Origin: CAVTWH01 sp963738365
GTDB taxonomy: Bacteria; Actinomycetota; Actinomycetes; Mycobacteriales; Micromonosporaceae
NCBI GenBank assembly: GCA_963738365.1
Contig: CAVTWH010000007.1
Coordinates: 620,001-684,000 of the forward strand
DNA: 64,000 bases
Direction of reading: 5' to 3'
Shown: piece after piece, positions 44,287 to 52,771 of the stretch
Layout: the number at the start of each line of letters is the position of its first letter
How positions within the stretch are numbered: position 1 is the first letter of the stretch
Position numbers and translations under genes: made by a program
Notes under the pieces: model-generated
The model's input: only the letters and a program-made list of their open reading frames with translations
Databases searched by the model: none
Told to the model about the DNA's origin: nothing

Positions 44287-46257
44287 GTGACCCAGGAGCA
44301 GGTACGGATCGACCGGCCGGCAGCGGCTGCCGGCACAGGGGGCGCCGTGCGGCGCTGGTTCACCGCCGACCTCAACGAGCGCTCGGAGCGGCCGGGGCCG
44401 CACGTGCGCCCGACCGCAGCGCCGGGCAAGCCGTGGTGGAAGGTGATGTGCCTGACCGGCGTGGACTACTTCTCCACGCTGGGGTACCAGCCGGGTATCG
44501 CGGCGCTGGCCGCCGGGCTGGTGTCCCCGATCGCCACCGTCGTGCTGGTGGCGCTGACCTTGTTCGGGGCGCTGCCGGTGTACCGGCGGGTGGCGGTGGA
44601 GAGCCCGCACGGGCAGGGCTCGATCGCCATGCTGGAACGGATCCTGCCGCGCTGGTGGGGCAAGCTGTTCGTGCTGGCGCTGCTGGGGTTCGCGGCCACC
44701 GACTTCGTCATCACCATCACCCTGTCGGCCGCGGACGCCACCGCGCACGTGCTGGAGAACCCCTATCTGCCCCGATCACTGGAGCACCAGCAGGTTGCCG
44801 TGACGCTGGTGCTGGTGCTCGCGCTGGGGGCGGTGTTCCTCAAGGGCTTCAAGGAGGCCATCGGGATAGCCGTGGTGCTGGTGGGTGTCTATCTGCTGCT
44901 GAACCTGGTCGTCGTGGCGGTGGCGCTGGCCCACGTGGGAGCGCATCCGCACCTGGTGACCGACTGGCGGGTGGCGCTGCGGGTGGACCATCCGAGCACG
45001 TTCGGCGTCGCCCTGGTGGCGCTGATGGTCTTCCCGAAGCTGGCGCTGGGGCTGTCCGGCTTCGAGACGGGGGTGGCGGTGATGCCGCTCGTCAAGGGGG
45101 CGCCCAGCGACACCGAGCAGCGCCCGGCGGGCCGGATCCGGGGCGCCCGGCGGCTGCTCACCACGGCCGCCGTCATCATGAGCGTCTACCTCGTCGCCAC
45201 CAGCTTCGTGACCACGCTGCTGATCCCGCAGGACGCCTTCCAGCCGGGCGGCAGCGCCAACGGCCGGGCCCTGGCCTACCTGGCGCACGAGTACCTGGGC
45301 AGCGGCTTCGGCACCGGCTACGACCTCGCCACGGTGTGCATCCTGTGGTTCGCCGGGGCGTCGGCGATGGCGGGGCTGCTCAACCTGGTACCCCGCTACC
45401 TGCCGCGGTACGGCATGGCGCCGGCCTGGACCAGCCACGTCCGGCCGCTGGTGCTCGTCTTCACCGTCATCTCGGTGGCGGTGACGGTGCTCTTCCGCGC
45501 CTCGGTGGACGCCCAGGGCGGCGCGTACGCCACCGGGGTACTGGTGCTCATCACCTCGGCGGCGGTGGCGGTCACGCTGTCCGCCCGGCGCCGGGGGAGG
45601 CGCCGTGCCACGGTGGCCTTCGGCGTGGTGACGCTGGTGTTCGCGTACACCACGGTGGCGAACGTGCTGGAGCGGCCGGACGGCGTGAAGATCGCCGCGG
45701 TGTTCATCGCCATCATCGTCGGCGCCTCGGTGCTGTCCCGGGTGGCCCGCTCCACCGAGTTGCGCACCACCGACATCCAGGTGGACGCCGCCGCCCGGGC
45801 CATCATCGCCGACGCCGTCTCCTACGGGCCGCTGCGGCTGCTCGCCCACGAGCCGGGGCTACGCACCGCCGCCGAGTACGGCGACAAGCTGACCGAGCAG
45901 CAGCGGCTGAACAACGTCCCGGCCGCCACCCCGGTGCTCTTCCTGGAGGTGACCGTCAAGGACGCCTCCGACTTCGAGGTACCCCTGGTGGTGCACGGCG
46001 AGCTGCGCCACGGCCACCGGGTGCTCAGCGTCCAGGGCGCCACGGTGGCCAACTCCATCGCGGCGCTGCTGCTGCACCTGCGCGACAGCTGCGGCATGCT
46101 GCCGCACGCCTACTTCACCTGGACCGAGGGCAGTCCGGTGGTGTACCTGCTGCGCTACCTCGTCTTCGGTGACGGCGAGATCGCACCGCTCACCCGGGAG
46201 GTGCTGCGCCAGGCCGAGCCGGACCCGATCCGCCGCCCGGTGGTCCACGTGGGCTGA
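44287..46257 (+). CDS. APC-superfamily permease, KimA-like (putative potassium or amino-acid carrier)
   Basis: 656 residues. GTG start with GGGAG upstream. A soluble N-terminus (1-60) is followed by about 12 helices: GVDYFSTLGYQPGIAALAAG, ATVVLVALTLFGALPVYRRV, SPHGQGSIAMLERILPRWWG, LFVLALLGFAATDFVITITL, and LGLSGFETGVAVMPLVKGAP. The GxDYFSTLGYQPxIA opening and GFETG motif fit the APC branch that includes KimA/KUP-like potassium importers. A cytoplasmic C-terminal domain (about 520-656; FLEVTVKDASDFEVPLVVHG, LRDSCGMLPHAYFTWTEGSP) may bind a regulator. Substrate is uncertain. Confidence 0.8.
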   Translation: MTQEQVRIDRPAAAAGTGGAVRRWFTADLNERSERPGPHVRPTAAPGKPWWKVMCLTGVDYFSTLGYQPGIAALAAGLVSPIATVVLVALTLFGALPVYRRVAVESPHGQGSIAMLERILPRWWGKLFVLALLGFAATDFVITITLSAADATAHVLENPYLPRSLEHQQVAVTLVLVLALGAVFLKGFKEAIGIAVVLVGVYLLLNLVVVAVALAHVGAHPHLVTDWRVALRVDHPSTFGVALVALMVFPKLALGLSGFETGVAVMPLVKGAPSDTEQRPAGRIRGARRLLTTAAVIMSVYLVATSFVTTLLIPQDAFQPGGSANGRALAYLAHEYLGSGFGTGYDLATVCILWFAGASAMAGLLNLVPRYLPRYGMAPAWTSHVRPLVLVFTVISVAVTVLFRASVDAQGGAYATGVLVLITSAAVAVTLSARRRGRRRATVAFGVVTLVFAYTTVANVLERPDGVKIAAVFIAIIVGASVLSRVARSTELRTTDIQVDAAARAIIADAVSYGPLRLLAHEPGLRTAAEYGDKLTEQQRLNNVPAATPVLFLEVTVKDASDFEVPLVVHGELRHGHRVLSVQGATVANSIAALLLHLRDSCGMLPHAYFTWTEGSPVVYLLRYLVFGDGEIAPLTREVLRQAEPDPIRRPVVHVG

Positions 46258-46282
46258 GCGGTCCACGTCACGCAGTGGCGGC

Positions 46283-47158
46283 TCAGGCCTGTGGGGCGAC
46301 GCGGGCGCTGTTCAACAGCTGCGAGACGGTGACGAACCGGTACCCCTGGCCGAGCAGCAGGTCGAACAGCAGCGGCAGGCCGTCGATGGCCACCCGGCGG
46401 TCCCGGCCGTCGGCGTCGACGTCGTGGGCCAGCAGGATGGTGTTCGGGGTGACCAGCTTGGCCATGTGCCGGGCGTGGCCGTCCGGGTCATGCGGGAAGC
46501 TGCCCTCCTGCATCTGTAGCGACCACAGGATCATCTCGTAGTCCAGCCGGTCGGCGGCCAGCACCGCGCTGCCGCCGAAGTGCCCGTACGGCGGCCGGAA
46601 CAGGGTGGGTACCCGCCCGGTGGCCGCCACGATCGCCTCGTGCGCGCCGGTCAGGTCCCGGTACGCCTCGTCCTGCGTACGCCGGGCCAGGTCGACGTGG
46701 TCCCAGGTGTGGTTGCCCACCTCGTGCCGGTCCAGCCGGCCCTGCACCACGGAGGCGTACTTGCGCAGCCGCCGCCCGACCATGAAGAAGGTGGCCGGGA
46801 TCTGGTGCTGGTCCAGGATGTCCAGGACCAGCGTCGTCCACTCCGGCCGCGGACCGTCGTCGAAGGTGAGCGCGATCAGTTTGCCGTCACTCTGCCCCTG
46901 CCAGGTGACCCGCAGCTGCCCCCGGCCGCCGTCGGCGGCCAGGTTGCCCACGGTGGCCGACTGCGCGGAGGGCAGCAGCGGCAGCTTGCGGTCCCGGACG
47001 TTGGCCAGCTGCCCCAGGCCGGCTACGCCCAGTGCCACGCCGAGCCCGCCGAAGGCGCCCCGCAGCAGCCAGTCCCGCCGCCTGCTCCCGGATGGCGCGC
47101 GCTCGGGCGCCCCGTCCGCACGCTCCGGCTCGCCGGAGGTCCCCGTCCCCGTGTCCAC
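46283..47158 (-). CDS. Polysaccharide deacetylase (CE4), membrane-anchored or secreted
   Basis: About 291 residues from GTG; a longer form from TTG at 47185 is possible. After a charged N-terminus one hydrophobic segment (WLLRGAFGGLGVALGVAGLG) anchors or exports the protein; RRRDW before it resembles a Tat motif. NodB domain: LIALTFDDGPRPEWTTLVLD with the catalytic and metal Asp, VGNHTWDHVDLARR with metal His residues, and LFRPPYGHFGG with the Arg. It removes acetyl groups from N-acetylglucosamine polymers or acetylated xylan. TILLAHDVDAD closes the active site. Likely a cell-wall or chitin deacetylase. Convergent with the APC permease gene. Confidence 0.9.
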   Translation of the reverse strand: MDTGTGTSGEPERADGAPERAPSGSRRRDWLLRGAFGGLGVALGVAGLGQLANVRDRKLPLLPSAQSATVGNLAADGGRGQLRVTWQGQSDGKLIALTFDDGPRPEWTTLVLDILDQHQIPATFFMVGRRLRKYASVVQGRLDRHEVGNHTWDHVDLARRTQDEAYRDLTGAHEAIVAATGRVPTLFRPPYGHFGGSAVLAADRLDYEMILWSLQMQEGSFPHDPDGHARHMAKLVTPNTILLAHDVDADGRDRRVAIDGLPLLFDLLLGQGYRFVTVSQLLNSARVAPQA

Positions 47159-47327
47159 GCCTGTCAGGGTAGGCCGTTGGGGCAACAGTTCCGGTAACGG
47201 TTGTGCCGTGGTGGTGTGGTGTTTCTGTGACGGCTGCCGGGACGGTCGGGCTGTGGCGCCGTGCAGGCCGGCTTCCCGCGCCGGGCAGTGGGGTCCGGCG
47301 AGCCGGGCGCGGCTGGAGCCGGGCGGG

Positions 47328-48008
47328 TCAGCGCACCAGGCGCCAGACGACGGCGGTCTTGGTACGCGCGTCCTCCAGCGCCAGCGGTACGGGGACGGTG
47401 TGCCGGCTCGCCTCGGCCAGCCGCTCGCGCGGCAGGTACGCCCGGCCCGGGTCGCCGATCAGCACGTCGGCGCCGCGCGACCGGGCCCGGTCGAGGAAGC
47501 CCAGCACCCGGGTGGTCATCTCCCGGCTGTAGCAGACGTCGCCGGCCAGCACCACGTCCACCTCGGGCGGCTCGCCGTCGACCAGGTCGGCCAGCAGCGC
47601 CTCGACGGCCAGCCGGTTGGCCCGGGCGTTGAGCCGGGTGGCGGCCACGGCGTAGCGGTCGATGTCGACGGCGAGCACCGACGCGGCGCCGGCCCGGGCG
47701 GCGGCCAGCGCCACCACGCCGCCGCCACAGGCCAGGTCGAGCACCCGGCGACCGGCCACGGTCCGCGGCGCCTCGGTGACGTGCCGGGCCACCGCCTGCC
47801 CGCCGGCCCAGGCGAACGCCCAGAACGGCGGCGCCAGCGCGGCGCCGTCGGCCACCCGCTCGGTGGTCTTCCACAGCGCGATCGCGTCGTCGGCCAGGTG
47901 CAGCAGCAGCCCTGGTACGCCGGGCGCCTCGGTGAGCACGGTGTGCGCGCGGACGAACGCCTCGGCGGCCGGGTCGGCGCCCTCGACGGTGCGGTGCTCG
48001 GTGCTCAT
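47328..48008 (-). CDS. Class I SAM-dependent methyltransferase, ETF-beta lysine methyltransferase-like
   Basis: 226 residues. RVLDLACGGGVVALAAARAG is the SAM-binding motif I, SVLAVDIDRYAVAATRLNAR motif II, VDVVLAGDVCYSREMT motif III/IV. The opening TTERVADGAALAPPFWAFAW (WxxGxxxARH after it) is typical of the METTL20/ETFKMT group, which methylates lysine on electron-transfer flavoprotein beta or related proteins. Target here is not known. Stands between a deacetylase and a DUF1254 gene with its own promoter. Confidence 0.85.
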   Translation of the reverse strand: MSTEHRTVEGADPAAEAFVRAHTVLTEAPGVPGLLLHLADDAIALWKTTERVADGAALAPPFWAFAWAGGQAVARHVTEAPRTVAGRRVLDLACGGGVVALAAARAGAASVLAVDIDRYAVAATRLNARANRLAVEALLADLVDGEPPEVDVVLAGDVCYSREMTTRVLGFLDRARSRGADVLIGDPGRAYLPRERLAEASRHTVPVPLALEDARTKTAVVWRLVR

Positions 48009-48132
48009 CGTGGGCAGACGTTAGCCCGTGGCCGGAGCGCGGCGGCGGCCGGGGCAATCGGTGCAAAAACGCGACCAGTGCTCAGCCGGTCGGCGCAGAA
48101 TGGCGCAGAAGGAGCGGGGGAGGGTGAGGACG

Positions 48133-49440
48133 ATGTCCGACGACCGGGTCGAGCTGGCCGCGCAGGCCTACATCTACGGGTACCCCCTCGTGGCCGATCT
48201 GGAAGCGGTGACCGGATTCGTGCACCGGGGCGCGGGGTCGGGCGCCGCTGCGCCGTTCAACGAGTTCGCCCACGCGGACGCGTCGGCCGGCCCGACGGAC
48301 AGGTTCGGCCCGGTGGACAACGACACCGTCTGCTCGCTGGCGCAGCTGGACCTCTCCGGCGGCCCGCTGCGGCTGCGGCTGCCCGACACCGGCGACCGGT
48401 ACGCCGTCTTCCAGCTCGTCGACGCGTGGACGAACAGCTTCGCCTACCTCGGCGCCGACGGCGTCACCGACTACCTGCTGGTGCCGCCCGGCGGCTCCGG
48501 CGAGGCGCCGGGCACGGTGCCGGTACCCACCATGGTGGCCACCCTGATCGCCCGGTTCGGCTGCGCCGGACCGGCCGACCTGCCGGCCGTCGCCGCGCTG
48601 CGGGCCGGGCTCACGCTCACTGCGCAGGCGCCCGACGCGCCACTGTGCGGGGTACCACACCCGGACGAGCGGGTGGCCGCGCCGCTGGACTTCTACGAGA
48701 AGCTGCGGGTGTGGCTGGCGGCCTTCCCGCCGTCCCACTGGGATCAGGAGTACCAGGAGCGCTTCGCGGCGCTCGGCCTGGAGGACGAGGACTCGCCGTA
48801 CCTCGACCCGGACCCGGCGCTGGCTGACGATCTGATCCGGGGCCATCGGGAAGGGCAGCGACGGCTGGACGCGTCCAGCCGCGACGGGTACGGGCAGGCC
48901 ACCGCCGGCTGGCGGGTCGACCTGCACCTGTTCGACTACAACCTGGACCACCTGGAGACCGGGACCCGTACCGATCCACAGTGGAAAATCCATCCCCGCG
49001 CCGAGGCCTACCGGGTACGCGCCCGGGCGGCCCGGCTCGCCCTCTGGGGCAACCACGCCTACCAGGCGGTCCACGCCGAGGCACTGCAGGACGCCTACGG
49101 CGAGCCGCTGTCCGGGCTGCGCTCCTACACCGTGCGCTTCCGGCAGCCCCCGCCGTGCGACGGGTTCTGGTCGCTCGCCGCGTACGACCACCTCGCCGCC
49201 GACCCGGTGGACCGGTACCCGGTCGGCGACCGTACCCCCGGCCTGCGCTACGCAGCCGACGGCTCGCTGACCCTGGTGCTGTCGCACGATCCGCCCGGCG
49301 ATCCGGACGAGCGGGCCAACTGGTTGCCGACGCCGGCCGGCCAGTTCCGCCCGGTGCTGCGCATCTACCGGCCGGGCCGTCTGGTGCTCGACGGCGGGTA
49401 CGGCTATCCACCGATCGTGCCGAGAACGGGAAATTTCTGA
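48133..49440 (+). CDS. DUF1254/DUF1214 domain protein
   Basis: 435 residues, ATG after GAGGGTGAGG. DUF1254 part: AAQAYIYGYPLVADLEAVTG, FNEFAHADASAGPTDRFGPV, DNDTVCSLAQLDLSGGPLRL, RYAVFQLVDAWTNSFAYLGA. DUF1214 part near the C-terminus: LSGLRSYTVRFRQPPPCDGF, FWSLAAYDHLAADPVDRYPV, LSHDPPGDPDERANWLPTPA, FRPVLRIYRPGRLVLDG. No signal peptide, unlike many homologues. Biochemical role of the family is not known. A 14-bp terminator hairpin follows. Confidence 0.9.
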   Translation: MSDDRVELAAQAYIYGYPLVADLEAVTGFVHRGAGSGAAAPFNEFAHADASAGPTDRFGPVDNDTVCSLAQLDLSGGPLRLRLPDTGDRYAVFQLVDAWTNSFAYLGADGVTDYLLVPPGGSGEAPGTVPVPTMVATLIARFGCAGPADLPAVAALRAGLTLTAQAPDAPLCGVPHPDERVAAPLDFYEKLRVWLAAFPPSHWDQEYQERFAALGLEDEDSPYLDPDPALADDLIRGHREGQRRLDASSRDGYGQATAGWRVDLHLFDYNLDHLETGTRTDPQWKIHPRAEAYRVRARAARLALWGNHAYQAVHAEALQDAYGEPLSGLRSYTVRFRQPPPCDGFWSLAAYDHLAADPVDRYPVGDRTPGLRYAADGSLTLVLSHDPPGDPDERANWLPTPAGQFRPVLRIYRPGRLVLDGGYGYPPIVPRTGNF

Positions 49441-49452
49441 TTTGCTGGTCGA

Positions 49453-49489
49453 CAACGATTCCCGGCGCCGAGCGTGCCGGGAATCGTTG
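49453..49489 (+). terminator. Strong terminator hairpin after the DUF1254 gene
   Basis: CAACGATTCCCGGC (49453-49466) pairs perfectly with GCCGGGAATCGTTG (49476-49489), 14 bp, starting 13 bp after the stop codon. Confidence 0.85.
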
Positions 49490-49593
49490 CGTGTCAACGG
49501 GTTCCGCCGTGCGATGCGGCATCGGGCGGTTGCGTCTACTGTGGAAGCCGTCAGGGCATTTCGAGCGAATCGGCAACACCTGGGAGGTTTGCG

Positions 49594-49812
49594 GTGCACA
49601 GTGATGGCATGAGCACCAGCGGGGTGAGCGGCAGGTACTTCTGGTGCCTGCGGCACAACCGCGTCGAGACCGACGACAACGCGTGCGCCGAGAAGTACCG
49701 GCTGGGTCCGTACTCGACGGCCACCGAAGCCGAGCACGCGCTGCAGAAGGTCGCCGAGCGCAACGACGCTTGGGACGCGGAAGACGCCCGCTGGACCGGT
49801 GAGAAGCCGTGA
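49594..49812 (+). CDS. Small SPOR-like protein, 72 aa
   Basis: GTG start chosen because GGGAGG lies 7 bp upstream; ATG at 49609 gives a form five residues shorter. SGRYFWCLRHNRVETDDNAC, AEKYRLGPYSTATEAEHALQ, KVAERNDAWDAEDARW. A short beta-alpha unit with two cysteines, found as a conserved small protein in actinomycetes, sometimes annotated as SPOR-domain protein. It precedes the histone-like gene by 48 bp in the same direction and may be co-expressed. Confidence 0.75.
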   Translation: MHSDGMSTSGVSGRYFWCLRHNRVETDDNACAEKYRLGPYSTATEAEHALQKVAERNDAWDAEDARWTGEKP

Positions 49813-49860
49813 CGTCACCAGCGGCGTCTCCACGATCCAACTCCCGTGAGGAGGGAGAGC

Positions 49861-51231
49861 ATGGCAGAAGCGAAGAAGGCCACCACGTCCCGGTCGACAG
49901 TTCGTAAGTCGACCGGCACCGCCGGGCGCGGCACCAGTGCCACCCCGGCGAAGCGAACCGTGAAGAAGGCCGCCTCCGCGAGCCGGTCGACGCCGGCCAC
50001 CAAGGCGTCGACCACCGTACGCAAGCGCACCACGTCCACCGCCGCGAAGAAGACCGCGACGGGCACTGCGAAGAAGACCACGGCGGCCGCGAAGAAGACC
50101 ACCGCCGCGAAGAAGACAGTGGCGCGCCCGACCGTCCGCAAGGCGGCCACGGCGACCACCCGCGGTACGGCGACGAAGACCGCACCGGCCAAGCGGACCA
50201 CCAGCGCGCGCCCGGCCACCACCGCCAAGAAGACCACGGCGGCCAGGAAGACCACCGCCACGACGAGCACGGCAGCGAAGAGCACCGCCGCCAAGAAGAC
50301 GACGGCCGCCAAGAAGACCACAGCTGCCAAGAAGACCACGGCCGCGAAGCGGACGACAGCCGGTCGGACGACAGCCGCCCGGAGCACGACAGCCGCCCGG
50401 AGCACGACAGCCGCTCGCAGCGCGGCGGCGAAGAAGACCGCTCCGGCGAAGCGCACCACCGGCACCAGAAGCACGGCCGCGCGGAGCACCGCCACGCCGA
50501 GCACGGCGACCCGGAGCACGGCCACTCGCAGCACGGCCACTCGCAGCACGACCGCGAGGAGCACGGCGGCGAAGAAGACCGCTCCGGCGAAGAAGGCTGC
50601 CACCCGGTCCACCGCGCGCAAGGCCACAGCCGCCCCGCGCACCAGCTCCACCGCCGCCGCGAAGAAGACCGCGTCGACGGCTGCCAAGAAGATCGCCACG
50701 GCCGCGAAGAAGACCGCCACCGCGGCGAAGCGGACCGCCACGGCCGCGAAGAAGACGGCCACCGCGGCGACGAAGGCCACGGCAGCCAAGCGGACCACGC
50801 CCACCAGGACCACGGCGGCCAGGACCACGCCCACCAGGACCACGCCCACCAGGATCACGGCGGCCAGGACCACGGCGGCAAAGAGCACGGCGGCCAGGAA
50901 GTCCGCACCGGCCAGCCGGACGACCGCCGTCAGGAGCACAGCCGCGAAGAAGACCACGGCGGCCAAGACGACAACGGCGGCCAAGACGACGACGGCGGCC
51001 AAGACGACGACGGCGGCCAAGAAGGCCAGCCCGGCCAAGACGGCCACAGCGGCGAAGAAGGCCACCGCGGCTAAGAAGGCCACGGCGGCCAAGAAGACGG
51101 CGGCGGCCCGACGGGCCCCGGCCGGACGCACCATGAGCAGCGCCACCGCGAAGAAGACGGCCCGCAAGGCGCCGGGCGCCCGCAAGGCCACCAGCCGGAC
51201 CAGCACCCGGACCAGCACCCGCACCCGCTGA
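49861..51231 (+). CDS. Histone-H1-like lysine/alanine/threonine-rich protein, 456 aa
   Basis: The whole protein is low complexity, made of variants of AAKKTTAAKKTTAAKR and TRSTATRSTA, with almost no residues other than A, K, T, R, S and a few P, G, V. It has no acidic region after residue 3, no HU domain and no membrane segment. Composition and repeat style match eukaryotic H1 tails and the tails of actinobacterial HupS/HupB and Hc1-like proteins, so it is most likely a nucleoid-compacting DNA-binding protein. RBS GAGGAGGGAG precedes ATG. At over 450 residues it is unusually long for a tail-only protein. Internal DNA repeats make its length prone to variation. Confidence 0.85.
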   Translation: MAEAKKATTSRSTVRKSTGTAGRGTSATPAKRTVKKAASASRSTPATKASTTVRKRTTSTAAKKTATGTAKKTTAAAKKTTAAKKTVARPTVRKAATATTRGTATKTAPAKRTTSARPATTAKKTTAARKTTATTSTAAKSTAAKKTTAAKKTTAAKKTTAAKRTTAGRTTAARSTTAARSTTAARSAAAKKTAPAKRTTGTRSTAARSTATPSTATRSTATRSTATRSTTARSTAAKKTAPAKKAATRSTARKATAAPRTSSTAAAKKTASTAAKKIATAAKKTATAAKRTATAAKKTATAATKATAAKRTTPTRTTAARTTPTRTTPTRITAARTTAAKSTAARKSAPASRTTAVRSTAAKKTTAAKTTTAAKTTTAAKTTTAAKKASPAKTATAAKKATAAKKATAAKKTAAARRAPAGRTMSSATAKKTARKAPGARKATSRTSTRTSTRTR

Positions 51232-51285
51232 CCGGGAACCGACCGGGGGGTACGCCACGGCGGGTAGCGCTGGTAAGACTGACAC

Positions 51286-52707
51286 GTGCCCATCAGACGT
51301 GTCACCGCCGACCGGATCGACTTCACCGCGCTGCGTAAGGAGCTGGAGCTGCCCGACAGCTTCCCGGCCGACGCGCAGGCCGAGGCCGAGCAGGCGGTCG
51401 GGCACCCGGTCGGGGCCGGTACCGAGCTGGACGACACCCCGTTCGTCACCATCGACCCGCCCGGGTCGATGGACCTGGACCAGGCGCTGCACCTGGCCCG
51501 CCGCCCCGGTGGCGGGTACCGGGTGCGCTACGCCATCGCCGACGTCTCGGCCTTCGTCCGCCCCGGTGGGGCGCTGTGGGCCGAGACGTGGCGCCGGGGC
51601 GAGACGGTGTACCTGCCGGATGGGAAGATCCCGCTGCACCCGACCGTGCTCTCCGAGGGCGCGGCCAGCCTGCTGCCGGACCAGACCCGGCCGGCGGTGG
51701 TGTGGACCATCGACATCGACTCCGCCGGTGCCACGGTCGCCGTCGACGTGCGCCGTGCCCTGGTCCGCAGTCGCGCCCGGCTGGACTACCCGTCCGTCCA
51801 GGCCGACCTGGCCCGGGGCGCCGCCGCCGACCCGGTGGCGCTGCTGCCCGAGGTCGGTGCCCTGCTGGTCGAGGCGAGCCTGGCCCGGGGCGCCATCAAC
51901 CTGCCCATCCCGGCGCAGGAGGTGGAGCCGACCGGCGACGGCGGCTGGCGGCTGGTCCTGGTCGCCCCCACCCCGGTGGAGAACTTCAACGCCCAGCTGT
52001 CCCTGCTCACCGGGCGCGCCGCCGCCCGCATCATGCTGGACGGGAAGCTGGGGCTGCTGCGTACCATGCCGCCTCCGCCGCCGGAGGCGTTCGACCGGCT
52101 GCGTACCGCCGCCGCCGCGCTGGGCATCGACTGGCCCGAGGGGGCGAGCCCGGGCCGGGTGATCGGCGCCGTGGACCCCGGCGACCCGCGCGGCGCCGCC
52201 TTTCTCGACCAGGCCGCCGAGCTGCTGCGCGGGGCGGGTTACACGGCCTTCGACGGACAGTTGCCCGGGCTGGTCGAGCAGGCCGCGGTGGCCGCGCCGT
52301 ACGCGCACGTGACGGCGCCGCTGCGCCGGCTGGCCGACCGCTACGCCACCGAGGCGTGCCTGGCGCTGGCCGCCGGGCAGCCGGTACCCGACTGGGCGCG
52401 CGAGGCGCTGCCCAAGCTGCCGGCCGTGATGGCCGGCAGCGGTGCCCGGGCCGGGGCCGCCAACCGGGGCGCCGTGGACCTCACCGAGGCGGTACTGCTC
52501 GCCGGCCGGATCGGGGAGCGCTTCGACGCGGCGGTGCTGGACGTGGAGACCCGGCACGGCAAGCCGCCGAAGGCCACCGTGGCCATCGACTCCCCGGCGG
52601 TACGCGCCGCCTGTGACGGGGACGCCTTCACCGCCGGTACCCGCGTCGGTGTGGTGCTGTCCGAGGCGGACCCGGCGACCCGCCGGGTGCGGTTCCGGAA
52701 GGCCTGA
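51286..52707 (+). CDS. RNB-domain exoribonuclease (RNase II/R family)
   Basis: 473 residues, GTG start. The RNB catalytic core shows FVTIDPPGSMDLDQALHLAR with the four metal-binding Asp residues, RVRYAIADVSAFVRPGGALW, GETVYLPDGKIPLHPTVLSE, GAASLLPDQTRPAVVWTIDI, VENFNAQLSLLTGRAAARIM and AAPYAHVTAPLRRLADRYAT. The length fits the short actinobacterial form with reduced cold-shock and S1 domains. It degrades RNA 3'-to-5'. It is transcribed in the same direction as the acyl-CoA synthetase, 64 bp downstream. Confidence 0.93.
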   Translation: MPIRRVTADRIDFTALRKELELPDSFPADAQAEAEQAVGHPVGAGTELDDTPFVTIDPPGSMDLDQALHLARRPGGGYRVRYAIADVSAFVRPGGALWAETWRRGETVYLPDGKIPLHPTVLSEGAASLLPDQTRPAVVWTIDIDSAGATVAVDVRRALVRSRARLDYPSVQADLARGAAADPVALLPEVGALLVEASLARGAINLPIPAQEVEPTGDGGWRLVLVAPTPVENFNAQLSLLTGRAAARIMLDGKLGLLRTMPPPPPEAFDRLRTAAAALGIDWPEGASPGRVIGAVDPGDPRGAAFLDQAAELLRGAGYTAFDGQLPGLVEQAAVAAPYAHVTAPLRRLADRYATEACLALAAGQPVPDWAREALPKLPAVMAGSGARAGAANRGAVDLTEAVLLAGRIGERFDAAVLDVETRHGKPPKATVAIDSPAVRAACDGDAFTAGTRVGVVLSEADPATRRVRFRKA

Positions 52708-52771
52708 ACCGCGCGGTTGCGAAAAGCCTGAACCGCTTGTGCGCACCGGCCGCGCGGGTGAGGCTGGTGAC

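Noticed and set aside
48082..52746. A continuous minus-strand frame of over 1,500 codons
   Set aside because: It is antisense to the DUF1254, histone-like and RNB genes; its Gly/Arg/Leu-rich repeats are the complement of the AAKKTT codons.
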